A stretch of DNA of 64,000 bases from Spirosoma linguale DSM 74 (lineage in GTDB: Bacteria > Bacteroidota > Bacteroidia > Cytophagales > Spirosomataceae): contig CP001769.1 of NCBI GenBank assembly GCA_000024525.1, positions 1,598,001-1,662,000 on the forward strand, written 5' to 3'. The notes below the pieces were generated by a model. It did no database searches. It saw only the letters and a program-made list of their open reading frames with translations, and was not told the origin of the DNA. The stretch's first letter is position 1. Every line of letters starts with the position of its first letter. The translations under genes and the position numbers were made by a program. Shown in pieces: positions 9,109 to 17,622 of this stretch.

Positions 9109-9242
9109 ATCTATTGCTTTTTAGTGAGTTGTATAGTGTGGTATTGACGCTGGCAAGGCGTTCGGTAATGGCTGTCGAAAAGTTGGCATTCAATTTGTAG
9201 CTAATTGAGCGAGCCCATAATTTTTATAACTCACTACTATTC

Positions 9243-11516
9243 ATGAACCGAATTGTACGTTTCCTGCTACTTGCAGGGTTAGCCTTGTCGAGTCTGACTG
9301 TTCAGGCCCAGAGTGCGCGGCTACGAGCGGCAAATAAGCAATTTGATAATCTTAGCTACGTCAGTGCGGTGCGGGCGTATGAAGAATTTCTACGGACAGA
9401 CAAAAAGAAGGACGCTGCCGATACTCGGGATGCGTTGATCAAACTTGGTTATAGCTACCGTAAGCTGCAGGATACGCGCAATGCCGAGCGTATTTATGGT
9501 GAACTTGTAAAAACCTACACTGATTTAGACAGTGAAATCTACCTGTATTATGCGCAGGCGCTGGCGGCTAATGGTAAGTATCGTGACTCGCAGAAAATGT
9601 ACAGCCAGTACGGAGAGAAGCAGGCTAAGGATTTGCGCGGCCGTCGTTTTACCGTGTCGTATATGGATATGAGTCGATTTTATCAGGACTCTTCTTCCTA
9701 TCGAATCCAGAATCTTCCGATTAACTCCCGTCAGGCTGATTTTAGTCCAATGTACTACAAAGGAGGACTTGTGTTCGTATCGTCGCGCGATGAATCGGGC
9801 GTGATCAAGCGTGTGTTCAACTGGAACCAGACGCCGTTCCTTGATTTGTATTTTCACCCCGATACGAACCAGCTTCGGGTACCCGGAGCCGGTTTGGTTA
9901 ATTCCGCTGTATTAGGTGGCGGCACCGAAACAAGGGAGGAAAGTGGTGAAGCGGCCAGTGAAAACAAGGCCCTGTCGAAAGCTGAAATCTTCAGCCGGAC
10001 GCTCAACACCAAATATCACGAAGGGCCAATGACCTTCACCAAAGATCAGAACGTGATTGTCTTTACCCGGAATAACGCCAGCAAGGGTAAGTCGGGGAAA
10101 AGCTCGGATGGGGTAAAAAAGCTCAAGCTTTATTCCGCTGTCAATAAGAATGGTAAGTGGGTTGATATACAGGAGTTACCTTTCAACAACAATGAGTATT
10201 CGGTAGGTCATCCCGCTTTTTCGCCTGATGATACAAAATTATACTTCGTATCGGATATGCCGGGCGGCTTCGGGGGAACGGATATTTACGTTGTCGAATA
10301 CACCAATGGCCAATGGGGTAATCCGGTAAACATGGGTAAGGAAATCAATACCGAAGGCAATGAAATGTTTCCGTTTGCCGCCGAAAACGGGAGTCTATAT
10401 TTCTCCTCCGATGGGCACGAGGGTCTTGGGGGGCTTGATGTATTCATGGCCGAGCTGAAAGATGGAATTGCCTATAAGGGTGTTCAGAACGTCGGTGCTC
10501 CCATAAATTCAGAAAAGGATGATTTCGGGTTTATCACCGATAAAAATGGTGCGAGTGGCTACTTCAGCAGCAACCGTAAAAAAGGAATTAGTGATGATGA
10601 TATTTATTCATTCAGACGGACGTGCAAACAACTCAATATTCTGGTCTACGATGCTAAATCCGGTATGCCGCTCGAAAGTGCTGATGTTCGTATTCTGCGG
10701 AATGGCGTAAACCAGGATCTGCGGAAAACGAACAAGGCAGGTCGCACAGACTTGTGCCTAGATTCAAACACGGAATATGAATTTAGGGCTATTAAAGAAG
10801 GGTTCGCCATGAACAGCGTTCGCTTTTCAACCCTGACACAGTCGCCAAAACCAGTGCTGAATGTATCAATCTACCTGGAGCGTTCTGAGAATACAGTAGT
10901 CAAAGGGGTGATTAAGACGGAGGTGAACCAGAAACCGGCAACGGGTGTGAAAGTGACGCTTCGTAACGAAAAGGATAAGTCGGAACAAACCGTGACAACA
11001 GGTCCGGATGGCGGTTATGAGTTTGACGTGAAGCCCAATGCGCCTTATACCATTATAGCGCAGAAGGATCGGTACGCAACTAAAAAGGCCCAGTACACAA
11101 AAACGAAACGCAAAGCGCAGGTACTTACCGATTCACTCGGGCTATATGGCGTAGGAGATGTCTTTCAGTTGAAAAATATCTACTATGACCTTAACAAGTT
11201 TTTTATTCGTGCTGATGCAGCTCAGGAACTGGATCACGTACTGGAAATTCTGAAAGAATACCCGCAGATGCAGATTGAGCTGCGTTCTCATACCGATTCT
11301 CGTGCAACCGATACCTACAACATTAGACTATCGGAAAGCCGCGCCAGGGCTGCTATGGATTACCTGGTAGCGAGAGGTATCTCTGCCAGTCGGTTAATTG
11401 CCCGTGGTTATGGCGAATCCGAGATCATAAATGGTTGCATTGATGGGGTAAACTGCACAGAGGGTGAACACCAGCAAAACCGTAGAACTGAATTTAAGAT
11501 TGTGGCTGTACAATGA
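9243..11516 (+). CDS. PorE-like OmpA family protein (TPR, beta-propeller, regulatory-like and OmpA domains)
   Basis: 757 residues in the domain order known for PorE of the type IX secretion system: signal peptide (1-22), N-terminal TPR-like helices (about 30-150), WD40/PD40 beta-propeller repeats (about 160-450; FSPDDTKLYFVSDMPGGFGG, GSLYFSSDGHEGLGGLDVF), one or two carboxypeptidase-regulatory/CNA-B-like beta domains (about 460-630), and an OmpA C-terminal peptidoglycan-binding domain (about 640-755; IYYDLNKFFIRADAAQELD, SHTDSRATDTYNIRLSESRA). It should bridge an outer-membrane complex and peptidoglycan. Bacteroidota have several paralogues of this architecture and no porP/sprF partner is adjacent, so assignment to the T9SS itself is an inference. 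Followed by a strong hairpin. Confidence 0.85.
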   Translation: MNRIVRFLLLAGLALSSLTVQAQSARLRAANKQFDNLSYVSAVRAYEEFLRTDKKKDAADTRDALIKLGYSYRKLQDTRNAERIYGELVKTYTDLDSEIYLYYAQALAANGKYRDSQKMYSQYGEKQAKDLRGRRFTVSYMDMSRFYQDSSSYRIQNLPINSRQADFSPMYYKGGLVFVSSRDESGVIKRVFNWNQTPFLDLYFHPDTNQLRVPGAGLVNSAVLGGGTETREESGEAASENKALSKAEIFSRTLNTKYHEGPMTFTKDQNVIVFTRNNASKGKSGKSSDGVKKLKLYSAVNKNGKWVDIQELPFNNNEYSVGHPAFSPDDTKLYFVSDMPGGFGGTDIYVVEYTNGQWGNPVNMGKEINTEGNEMFPFAAENGSLYFSSDGHEGLGGLDVFMAELKDGIAYKGVQNVGAPINSEKDDFGFITDKNGASGYFSSNRKKGISDDDIYSFRRTCKQLNILVYDAKSGMPLESADVRILRNGVNQDLRKTNKAGRTDLCLDSNTEYEFRAIKEGFAMNSVRFSTLTQSPKPVLNVSIYLERSENTVVKGVIKTEVNQKPATGVKVTLRNEKDKSEQTVTTGPDGGYEFDVKPNAPYTIIAQKDRYATKKAQYTKTKRKAQVLTDSLGLYGVGDVFQLKNIYYDLNKFFIRADAAQELDHVLEILKEYPQMQIELRSHTDSRATDTYNIRLSESRARAAMDYLVARGISASRLIARGYGESEIINGCIDGVNCTEGEHQQNRRTEFKIVAVQ

Positions 11517-11532
11517 GTAAGGCCCAACCTTA

Positions 11533-11579
11533 ACAAATACGAAGAAGGCCCGCTTTTGGCGGGCCTTCTTCGTATTTGT
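11533..11579. terminator. 21-base perfect inverted repeat, bidirectional terminator
   Basis: Arms 11533-11553 and 11559-11579 pair perfectly around a 5-base loop; the GC-rich core is AAGGCCCGC/GCGGGCCTT. It lies between the ends of the convergent genes at 9243-11516 and 11585-11770. No long T-tract, only short T-runs at the stem base. Confidence 0.8.
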
Positions 11580-11584
11580 GCTAT

Positions 11585-11770
11585 CTAGGAAGACTTAACG
11601 TGTTTTTTATGGACTGTTGTGCTTGTGGCTGTGGTCTTGGTTGGCGTAGCCTTTTTAACGGTCGTTGTAGTTGTTTTACTCACTGGTTTATCTTGTGATG
11701 GAACAGTGGCAGACGCCGTGCCTCCGTACAGTGCAGCTGCTACGAAAGCAGCAAAAATGGTCGTTTTCAT
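11585..11770 (-). CDS. Small exported Thr/Lys-rich protein
   Basis: 61 residues: MKTTIFAAFVAAALYGGTASA is a convincing signal peptide; the mature part of about 40 residues is almost only Thr, Lys, Val, Ser and Pro and ends HKKHVKSS. No domain is recognised. Small basic exported proteins of this kind are common and uncharacterised in Spirosoma-like genomes. It ends six bases from the shared terminator. The opposite strand is also open here, but without a signal-like pattern. Confidence 0.6.
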   Translation of the reverse strand: MKTTIFAAFVAAALYGGTASATVPSQDKPVSKTTTTTVKKATPTKTTATSTTVHKKHVKSS

Positions 11771-11878
11771 ACGCTTGAGAATGGTTTACTTCGTTAATGC
11801 CCGCCACCCTGGCGGACTTTTCGGGTGAAAGGTCGGCCAGATGAATTAAATGCCGATGAATGATAACTTAAAAAAAGG

Positions 11879-12388
11879 TTAAACTGTTAGTACCCGAATG
11901 GTTACCGACAGTTGTCCCACGTGTCGCATAGTGTGTTCGGCGGCATGTGTAAGTAAGCCAATGACCGTTGAGGGCAGTTGTACCCGACCAACACCCCGGG
12001 GCTCGGTCAACGTTTTTTCATCAATCGTTCGTAAATAAACGAGGGATTTCTCGACCTGTTGGTCAAATTGCGCAACCAGTTCGGGCGTGGATAGGGTTGT
12101 CTCATCCGGGTTTCCTTCGGAGCGTAATGAGGCTAACTGCTCGTCTGACAATGCTTCCTGCCGGGCGTACGTAAACAGCCGGTCAAGTACACCGGTCAGG
12201 TGCTGTAAGTGAAAGCCCACCGAAGCCACATTGGCCGGACGTTCCCAAAGTAACGCTTCCGGGAAATCGGCCATCAAAGCGTGTACCTCTTCACGAGCCT
12301 GCATCAGCGCGTGAGCAACGGGCTGTACCAACGGAGGCACATCTGGAAGTGGTCCCCGTAGCCAGACTTCGCGTGTTTCTGTAACCAT
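11879..12388 (-). CDS. DinB family protein
   Basis: 169 residues with the four-helix DinB/YfiT-like pattern. Histidines typical of the metal triad are visible: FHLQHLTGVLDRL (about residue 55-65) and LTHAAEHTMRHVGQL (about 145-160). Family members include metal-dependent thiol transferases and many of unknown function. The gene follows the SDR gene by six bases on the same strand and is probably cotranscribed. The substrate is unknown. Confidence 0.8.
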   Translation of the reverse strand: MVTETREVWLRGPLPDVPPLVQPVAHALMQAREEVHALMADFPEALLWERPANVASVGFHLQHLTGVLDRLFTYARQEALSDEQLASLRSEGNPDETTLSTPELVAQFDQQVEKSLVYLRTIDEKTLTEPRGVGRVQLPSTVIGLLTHAAEHTMRHVGQLSVTIRVLTV

Positions 12389-12394
12389 AGCGAT

Positions 12395-13183
12395 TTAAAT
12401 TACCGTACCACCATCTGCATAAAATAAACTTCCGGTGCTGTACGACGACGCACTGGAAGCCAGAAAAAGGGCCAGTGGACTTATCTCATCCACCGTTCCC
12501 ATGCGGGCAATCGGGATACGATTGGTGAAATGATCCAGAATTTTTTCGTTCTGCCAGAGGGCCTGACTGAATTTAGTTTTGATCAGACCGGGGCAGATGG
12601 CGTTTACACGAATACCATCAGGTCCCCATTCCTTTGCCAGCACTTTGGTGAGCATGTTGAGCGATGCTTTACTCACGCTGTACATACCTAGACCGGGGTC
12701 GGGCGTGTGTCCTGCAATGCTGCTGATCATAATGATGCTCCCACCACCACGCACTTTCATGCTTGGATAACAAAGTTTACTCAGTTCAAAAGGCGCTTTC
12801 ACGTTTGCCTGCATGATCTTATCGAAAGCGGCTCCATCGCAATCGAGGGAGGGGCCGAAAACGGGGTTAGACGCGGCATTGTTGACGAGTATGTCGATGC
12901 CACCGTAGGTCGCTATACTTTTATCTACCAGTTGCTGAAGTTGGGTCATATCACCCACATGGGCAGCAATGCCCGTTGCTTCACCACCTTCCGCCCGAAT
13001 ATCGTTAGCCAGTGCGTCGCAGGCGTCCTGCTTTCGGCTGCTGATGATGACTTTTGCGCCAAATTTGGCAAAAACACGGGCCATGTCTTCGCCAATACCT
13101 TTACTGGCACCGGTTATGATAGCTACCTTACCGGTAAGGTCGAACATTGCTTTTTCAGAAGCGGCAATCTGTTGTGGTTCCAT
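12395..13183 (-). CDS. Short-chain dehydrogenase/reductase (SDR)
   Basis: 262 residues, classical SDR of the glucose-dehydrogenase/DHRS4-like type. Cofactor motif TGASKGIG (residues 24-31), structural NNAA motif near residue 93, catalytic serine in MISSIAG, Tyr and Lys in YSVSK, and ICPGLIKT after the active site. The Arg of SSRKQ after beta-strand 2 suggests NADP(H). The tail (residues near 230-262) ends in FYADGGTVI, as in many SDRs. A second ATG at 13147 (MFDLTGK) is an alternative start. Substrate not deducible; the DinB gene follows directly. Confidence 0.9.
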   Translation of the reverse strand: MEPQQIAASEKAMFDLTGKVAIITGASKGIGEDMARVFAKFGAKVIISSRKQDACDALANDIRAEGGEATGIAAHVGDMTQLQQLVDKSIATYGGIDILVNNAASNPVFGPSLDCDGAAFDKIMQANVKAPFELSKLCYPSMKVRGGGSIIMISSIAGHTPDPGLGMYSVSKASLNMLTKVLAKEWGPDGIRVNAICPGLIKTKFSQALWQNEKILDHFTNRIPIARMGTVDEISPLALFLASSASSYSTGSLFYADGGTVI

Positions 13184-13284
13184 ATGTAAAACGATAGTAA
13201 ACGCAAAAGTCGCCAGGGATTCGCAAATACCCGAAAGTCGTGTTTTGCGCCCTTTGCGACTCTATAAGTGGTAAATAGTTACGG

Positions 13285-14481
13285 TTATTTCTCGAAGAAA
13301 CAGACCGAACCGCCTACCCAATCTTTGTTCTTGTTGAAGTTGACCCCAATCATTTCACCCCGGCTCAGGCGGCTTAGGTTGGTCAGTAACGTGGGGCGCT
13401 TGTCTTCTTTAGGCCAGATAAACAGCATTCGGATTTCACATTTTACCAGCCCGTCCAGCGATTGAATGACTGGTTCATACTTGACCTTGCGCTGGAGTAG
13501 ATAGCCATCTCGTTGATTCAAGGGTATCGCGTCGAGATCCTCGGAAGTAATGTTGAGTTGAACGCCACTACCTGCAAAGGAAAACAAGGGCTTCAAGACG
13601 TAATTTTCCAGATCGGCAGGATAGGTGCTTAAGTCAGACAGATAATAGCTGGCTGGCACGAACGGACTCTTCAGTAAAGGCAAGGTGTATTTACTAATCC
13701 GGAAAAACCAGTTTGGGTGCCCCACCCAGTCGACATCGACATCGTCGGTGAGGTGGAAATCAGTCTGGAGATCAGGGTAGTTTTGCAGATCATCGAAAAT
13801 CAGACGGTTGTAAATTCGTTTGATCTGAAGTAGGCGGCCCTCTTTTTCATAAAACAGTTTCCGCCCGTCTTTTTTGATTTTGGTGATACAAACCGCCGGG
13901 ATGCCTAAGTATCTCTCTGCCAGAACAAAATCAATACGCGTTTTCTGTTTCTCTGGATAAATCTCTAACAGTATAACCTCTTCCGGTTGGCAATCACCTA
14001 CAATCATCTGCCGTAACTGCTCCAGATAAGCCGCATTATCGGCAACTGTGAACAGATGCGAGAGGTTATCCGGAATGGGGTATAAACTACGAAACAGACT
14101 TGCTAAATAGGGCTGAAAGCAATACAGAGACGGAAATCCCTGAAATTCAATTAGCTGAGGAGTCAACTCGCCCTGCTCATCCAGACAAACAGCAAAATCG
14201 ACAGCCATAAACTGCGTATGCTCATCTTCATTCGGCACGCGTTGGTCAGTTGGAATGGCCTTCTCCGTCAGGGCTTTAAAATCATCGCGGGTGACGACAG
14301 AAATAATATCGTCGCAAGCCTGCAATAGCTTATCGGTTAAAACTTTGGGGACGAAGATGGGGGTTTCGGCCACCCGAAAATCCAATTGGTTGGGGAAATC
14401 GGTTTCAACTTTAGCCAAAAAAGCCCGGTAGCTCTCCGGGCTAAAGGCTTGATTAAAGGCGTCTCTGACAGGCTTGATCAT
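13285..14481 (-). CDS. ATP-grasp-like ligase of the amidoligase cluster
   Basis: 398 residues, no signal peptide. I do not recognise a named family, but the C-terminal half has ATP-grasp features: YVLKPLFSFAGSGVQL (about 294-309; lysine plus glycine-rich loop), KCEIRMLFIW (about 345; E-x-R metal/phosphate site) and GVNFNKNKDW near the end. The N-terminal half contains QFMAVDFAVCLDEQG and LIEFQGFPSLYCFQPY, probably the acceptor side. It is the third gene of a minus-strand set behind the GCS2 ligase and the amidotransferase-like gene, from which it is separated by a hairpin. Inferred role: joins a carboxylate to an amine on the product of the other two enzymes. Confidence 0.65.
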   Translation of the reverse strand: MIKPVRDAFNQAFSPESYRAFLAKVETDFPNQLDFRVAETPIFVPKVLTDKLLQACDDIISVVTRDDFKALTEKAIPTDQRVPNEDEHTQFMAVDFAVCLDEQGELTPQLIEFQGFPSLYCFQPYLASLFRSLYPIPDNLSHLFTVADNAAYLEQLRQMIVGDCQPEEVILLEIYPEKQKTRIDFVLAERYLGIPAVCITKIKKDGRKLFYEKEGRLLQIKRIYNRLIFDDLQNYPDLQTDFHLTDDVDVDWVGHPNWFFRISKYTLPLLKSPFVPASYYLSDLSTYPADLENYVLKPLFSFAGSGVQLNITSEDLDAIPLNQRDGYLLQRKVKYEPVIQSLDGLVKCEIRMLFIWPKEDKRPTLLTNLSRLSRGEMIGVNFNKNKDWVGGSVCFFEK

Positions 14482-14540
14482 AAGGCGTTGGGATAAATCA
14501 GACCGATACCAATTAATCTCAGGTCGGCAATAATTTTTAT

Positions 14541-14573
14541 GGTCGGTAGCTGTTTGTTAGGGAGCTACCGACC
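14541..14573 (-). terminator. Hairpin between the amidotransferase and ATP-grasp genes
   Basis: Perfect 11-base arms (GGTCGGTAGCT / AGCTACCGACC) with an 11-base loop. In the direction of transcription it is followed by ATAAAAATTATT, a poor T-tract, so it may act as a partial terminator or RNA end rather than a full stop. Confidence 0.5.
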
Positions 14574-14584
14574 ACGAAAGAAAA

Positions 14585-15421
14585 TTAAGCAACTTCGTGC
14601 TCTTCGACGGTAGACGATAACGACCGAATGGCCTGACGCAAAAACCCGGGAAGAATAACCGACTCTGTCAGGGGTATTTTGTCAGGGTCCTGAAGGTAGG
14701 AAACCATGTCATCGTATTTCTCCTGGCCAAAATTCAGCACGATATGATTGCGTTTTTCAGGTTGTAAGAAATAGCGAAGCATCCCCTCATTGTCGGCTTC
14801 GGGGTGGAACTGCGTGCCAATAATCTCGGGAGAAAACCGCATAGCCATAACTGCCCGGTCGAGCAGTACATGCGGCCTTATTTTCTCCAGACACAGGATC
14901 TCCGCGCCCATTTCTGTCATTCGGTCAGCATCGGGACTGGTAATCTGATAATCGCGGGAGTCTACGGCGAAGAATGGATCAGGTAAGCTTTCCAGCAAGG
15001 TTTCCGAATCACCCTCGTCTGTTTTGTGTACCGGAAAAATACCAAATGATGTTGACTTGCGACGGCTGAGCAAACCCAGGCCGAGGTGCCGAACAACCAG
15101 TTGAAACGAATGGCAGATCAGGAACACGAATTTCTTCCTGTCATTGTGGGCGTTCCAATCAAAAATCTGGTCAATTAGCTCAAAATATCGACTTTCCCAT
15201 TCATCGGATGAGGCCATCGGGCTACCGGGACCTCCCGACGAAATGTAAATATCGTAGTCCAAATCGGGGAGTTCGTTGTTCGCCCGAACATCAAATACAT
15301 CGAATACCAGTTCGGCATTATCGTTACCCTGTACGTTTCGAATTATGTGTAAAATACAACGCATGCCTTCATTGGCATGGTTGTTATTCATATCGAGTAC
15401 AGCAATTTTTACTAAGCTCAT
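14585..15421 (-). CDS. Class I glutamine-amidotransferase-like protein
   Basis: 278 residues. The class I fold is shown by ISSGGPGSP (about 60-68, oxyanion loop), the nucleophile Cys103 in LICHSFQLV, and His206/Glu208 in GTQFHPEAD, so the catalytic triad is complete. The elbow around Cys103 lacks the usual G-x-C-x-G glycines, which suggests a specialised member. Such proteins either release ammonia from glutamine or hydrolyse gamma-glutamyl bonds. It lies 49 bases after the GCS2 gene, so gamma-glutamyl compounds are a natural candidate substrate; this is inference. Confidence 0.8.
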   Translation of the reverse strand: MSLVKIAVLDMNNNHANEGMRCILHIIRNVQGNDNAELVFDVFDVRANNELPDLDYDIYISSGGPGSPMASSDEWESRYFELIDQIFDWNAHNDRKKFVFLICHSFQLVVRHLGLGLLSRRKSTSFGIFPVHKTDEGDSETLLESLPDPFFAVDSRDYQITSPDADRMTEMGAEILCLEKIRPHVLLDRAVMAMRFSPEIIGTQFHPEADNEGMLRYFLQPEKRNHIVLNFGQEKYDDMVSYLQDPDKIPLTESVILPGFLRQAIRSLSSTVEEHEVA

Positions 15422-15470
15422 AGGGTGTTTGTTACGGCTAACTACTGGTTAATAGCGCTCCCAAAAATAA

Positions 15471-16571
15471 CTATCTGATACCGAAAGAAGTTTCCTCTAC
15501 AATGTAATCGACTACCTGCTTGAGGTCGTTTGTCTGTTGAAAAACAGCTAATTGACGGTCGGCACCGGTGCCCATCTCCAATATTTTAAGGACATATTCG
15601 CACTCGGCACGGCTACCCAGTTCATCGACAACATCGTCGATAAAGTTTAGCAGTTCGTGGATCAGTTCATGGGTTGGCACCTCAATCTGCTTGCCAAAAT
15701 CAATCAATTTACCTTCAATACCATACCGGGCGGCCCGCCATTTGTTTTCGTTGATCAGTATACGACGATAGGGTCTGAAGTTGAGGTTTTGCTGGTGAAG
15801 CTTATAAATTTTAGCCACCAGTGCCTGCATGATAGCCGCCAGACAAATAGTTTCATCCACCCGCATTGGTACGTCACAAATACGAAACTCAATGGTGTCG
15901 AAGAACGGATGTAGCCGTATGTCCCACCAGATTTTCTTGCCGTTGTCGATACAGCCGGTTTTCACCAGCAGATTGATGTACTCATCGTACTCCGCTGCCG
16001 ACGAAAAGAAATCCGGGATACCCGTTCTGGGAAACTTGTCAAATACTTTAGACCTATACGATTTGAAGCCCGTATTGCGGCCCCGCCAAAAGGGCGAATT
16101 GGTCGAAAGGGCGTAGATATGGGGTAGAAAATACCGTACCGCGTTCATGATCTGAACGCCTTCGTTCCGATTTTCAATGCCCACGTGTACGTGCAGGCCA
16201 AATATTAGGTTCGAGCGGGCCACATCGCGTAGCTCGTCGATGAGCCGATCGTAACGTTCATTAGGTGTAATCAGCTGCTCCTGCCAGTCTGAGAAAGGGT
16301 GCGTACCGGCGGCAGCGATCTTTAGGTTCTGCTTATCGGCCAGCTCCAGGATCATCTTTCGGAGATACGTGACTTCCTGGCGGGCTTCCTGAATATTATT
16401 GCAGATATTCGTACCAACCTCAACGACTGCCTGGTGCATTTCGGCCTTTACACGCTCCTGAAGAACAATTTGACCGCCGTCGACAATCTTCGACATGTGA
16501 GACCTTAACTCACCCGTAGCCGGGTCTATTGTCTGAAATTCTTCTTCTATTCCAAGGGTGAAAACGGGCAT
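15471..16571 (-). CDS. Glutamate-cysteine ligase-like carboxylate-amine ligase (GCS2/YbdK family)
   Basis: 366 residues. The start LGIEEEFQTID is the GCS2 glutamate/metal motif; LHVHVGIENR (about 125-134) and ENKWRAARYGIEGKLID (about 275-291) are other family blocks. YbdK-type enzymes form a gamma-glutamyl or similar amide with weak cysteine activity in E. coli; the true substrate is often unknown. First gene of the set with an amidotransferase-like and an ATP-grasp gene, which argues for a dedicated small-molecule or peptide pathway rather than plain glutathione synthesis. Confidence 0.88.
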   Translation of the reverse strand: MPVFTLGIEEEFQTIDPATGELRSHMSKIVDGGQIVLQERVKAEMHQAVVEVGTNICNNIQEARQEVTYLRKMILELADKQNLKIAAAGTHPFSDWQEQLITPNERYDRLIDELRDVARSNLIFGLHVHVGIENRNEGVQIMNAVRYFLPHIYALSTNSPFWRGRNTGFKSYRSKVFDKFPRTGIPDFFSSAAEYDEYINLLVKTGCIDNGKKIWWDIRLHPFFDTIEFRICDVPMRVDETICLAAIMQALVAKIYKLHQQNLNFRPYRRILINENKWRAARYGIEGKLIDFGKQIEVPTHELIHELLNFIDDVVDELGSRAECEYVLKILEMGTGADRQLAVFQQTNDLKQVVDYIVEETSFGIR

Positions 16572-16699
16572 ATACGTTAAGGTTAGTGGCTGGCAGGCTA
16601 CCGGAAATGGCCTGAACTAGGGGTAAGATACATTTTTTTTGTAAACCTGATACGCTATAAATGGTTTTTTGACCAACTGAAAATCAAACCAAACACAGT

Positions 16700-16957
16700 A
16701 TGAGAACGCAGCAAGAAAAAAAACTGATAACAAAATATTGGTTATTCGGTGGGGGGGGAGCAATGTTGCTGGGTAGCGGACTAGCCGTGCTACTCCACGG
16801 TTCCAAAATGAAAGAAGCCAATGCCGATCCCTGGTTTTGGGTGAGTACGGGTGGTTTCGCACTTATTATGACCGGTTTGGGTTTCATTGGCGATGCAAAC
16901 CGTTTCCGAACAATGGTCGACGTTTTGCGCGAACTGGATAAACGGGCTCAACAGTAA
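16700..16957 (+). CDS. Small two-segment membrane protein
   Basis: 85 residues with two hydrophobic segments (about 13-30, WLFGGGGAMLLGSGLAVLL, and about 46-63) and a charged C-terminus (DANRFRTMVDVLRELDKRAQQ). No family recognised. The first segment is encoded across a run of eight G residues at 16751-16758, which could slip. It is divergent from the GCS2 gene and is followed by a hairpin before the sigma factor gene. Confidence rests on the coherent membrane topology. Confidence 0.6.
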   Translation: MRTQQEKKLITKYWLFGGGGAMLLGSGLAVLLHGSKMKEANADPWFWVSTGGFALIMTGLGFIGDANRFRTMVDVLRELDKRAQQ

Positions 16958-16993
16958 CCGTTGAGAACCCGCTAAATTGGCTACACCAGTTAA

Positions 16994-17040
16994 ATAACGG
17001 TCAGAAATTCTGATTTTAACTTACAATTTCTGGCCGTTAT
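16994..17040 (+). terminator. Hairpin between the small membrane protein and the sigma factor
   Basis: Arms 16994-17009 and 17025-17040 pair at 15 of 16 positions (ATAACGG.CAGAAATT). Followed by CTAACTAGTTCTGTTT, so only a weak T-tract. Probably a terminator of the upstream gene. Confidence 0.5.
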
Positions 17041-17067
17041 CTAACTAGTTCTGTTTACACACCCACC

Positions 17068-17619
17068 ATGGCTGAAACGCCCGGACGAACGATTCTTGAG
17101 ACAGTAAAGCAGTACGGAAGTCGGCTGTCTCGGTTTATTCGCGGGCAGGTGAAATCCGACGAAGATGCCGAAGATATTCTACAGGATGTCTGGTACCAGC
17201 TCGCTAGAGTTGTTGACCTCGATGGTATCGAAAGCCTAAGCGGCTGGCTTTTTCAGGTGGCCCGGAATAGAATTACCGATACTTACCGGAAGAGAAAAGA
17301 CGATTCACTGTCTGATTTAATGGGCGACGAGGATGACGACGATTTTCGCTTTCGGGAAATTCTTCTTGCCGATGCCGAAACACCCGAAGACCAGTTTTTT
17401 AAGGATATTTTCTGGGAAGAACTAATGAAAGCGCTGAACGAGTTACCCGAAAATCAGCGGATTGTTTTTGTTCAGAATGAACTCGAAGACCGAACCTTGC
17501 AGGAGATTGCCGATGAAATGGGGGAGAATCTGAAGACTATTATATCCCGGAAACGCTATGCCGTTCAGCACCTTCGGAAGCGATTACAGCGACTATACGA
17601 CGAACTTGACAACCTATAG
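17068..17619 (+). CDS. ECF-type sigma-70 family RNA polymerase sigma factor
   Basis: 183 residues. Region 2 (about 20-90) contains EDAEDILQDVWYQLAR and LSGWLFQVARNRITDTYRK; an acidic linker (DEDDDDF, about 98-104) follows; region 4 (about 130-180) has LPENQRIVFVQNELEDRTLQEIADEMGE as the helix-turn-helix. Such sigma factors activate small regulons in response to envelope or other stress, usually held by an anti-sigma factor. The next gene, four bases downstream, encodes a small membrane protein that could serve in this control, though it has no recognised anti-sigma domain. Confidence 0.9.
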   Translation: MAETPGRTILETVKQYGSRLSRFIRGQVKSDEDAEDILQDVWYQLARVVDLDGIESLSGWLFQVARNRITDTYRKRKDDSLSDLMGDEDDDDFRFREILLADAETPEDQFFKDIFWEELMKALNELPENQRIVFVQNELEDRTLQEIADEMGENLKTIISRKRYAVQHLRKRLQRLYDELDNL

Positions 17620-17622
17620 GCT

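Noticed and set aside
16617..16887. Minus-strand frames opposite the small membrane protein at 16700
   Set aside because: They overlap the plus-strand gene, whose two membrane segments and charged tail form a more coherent protein.
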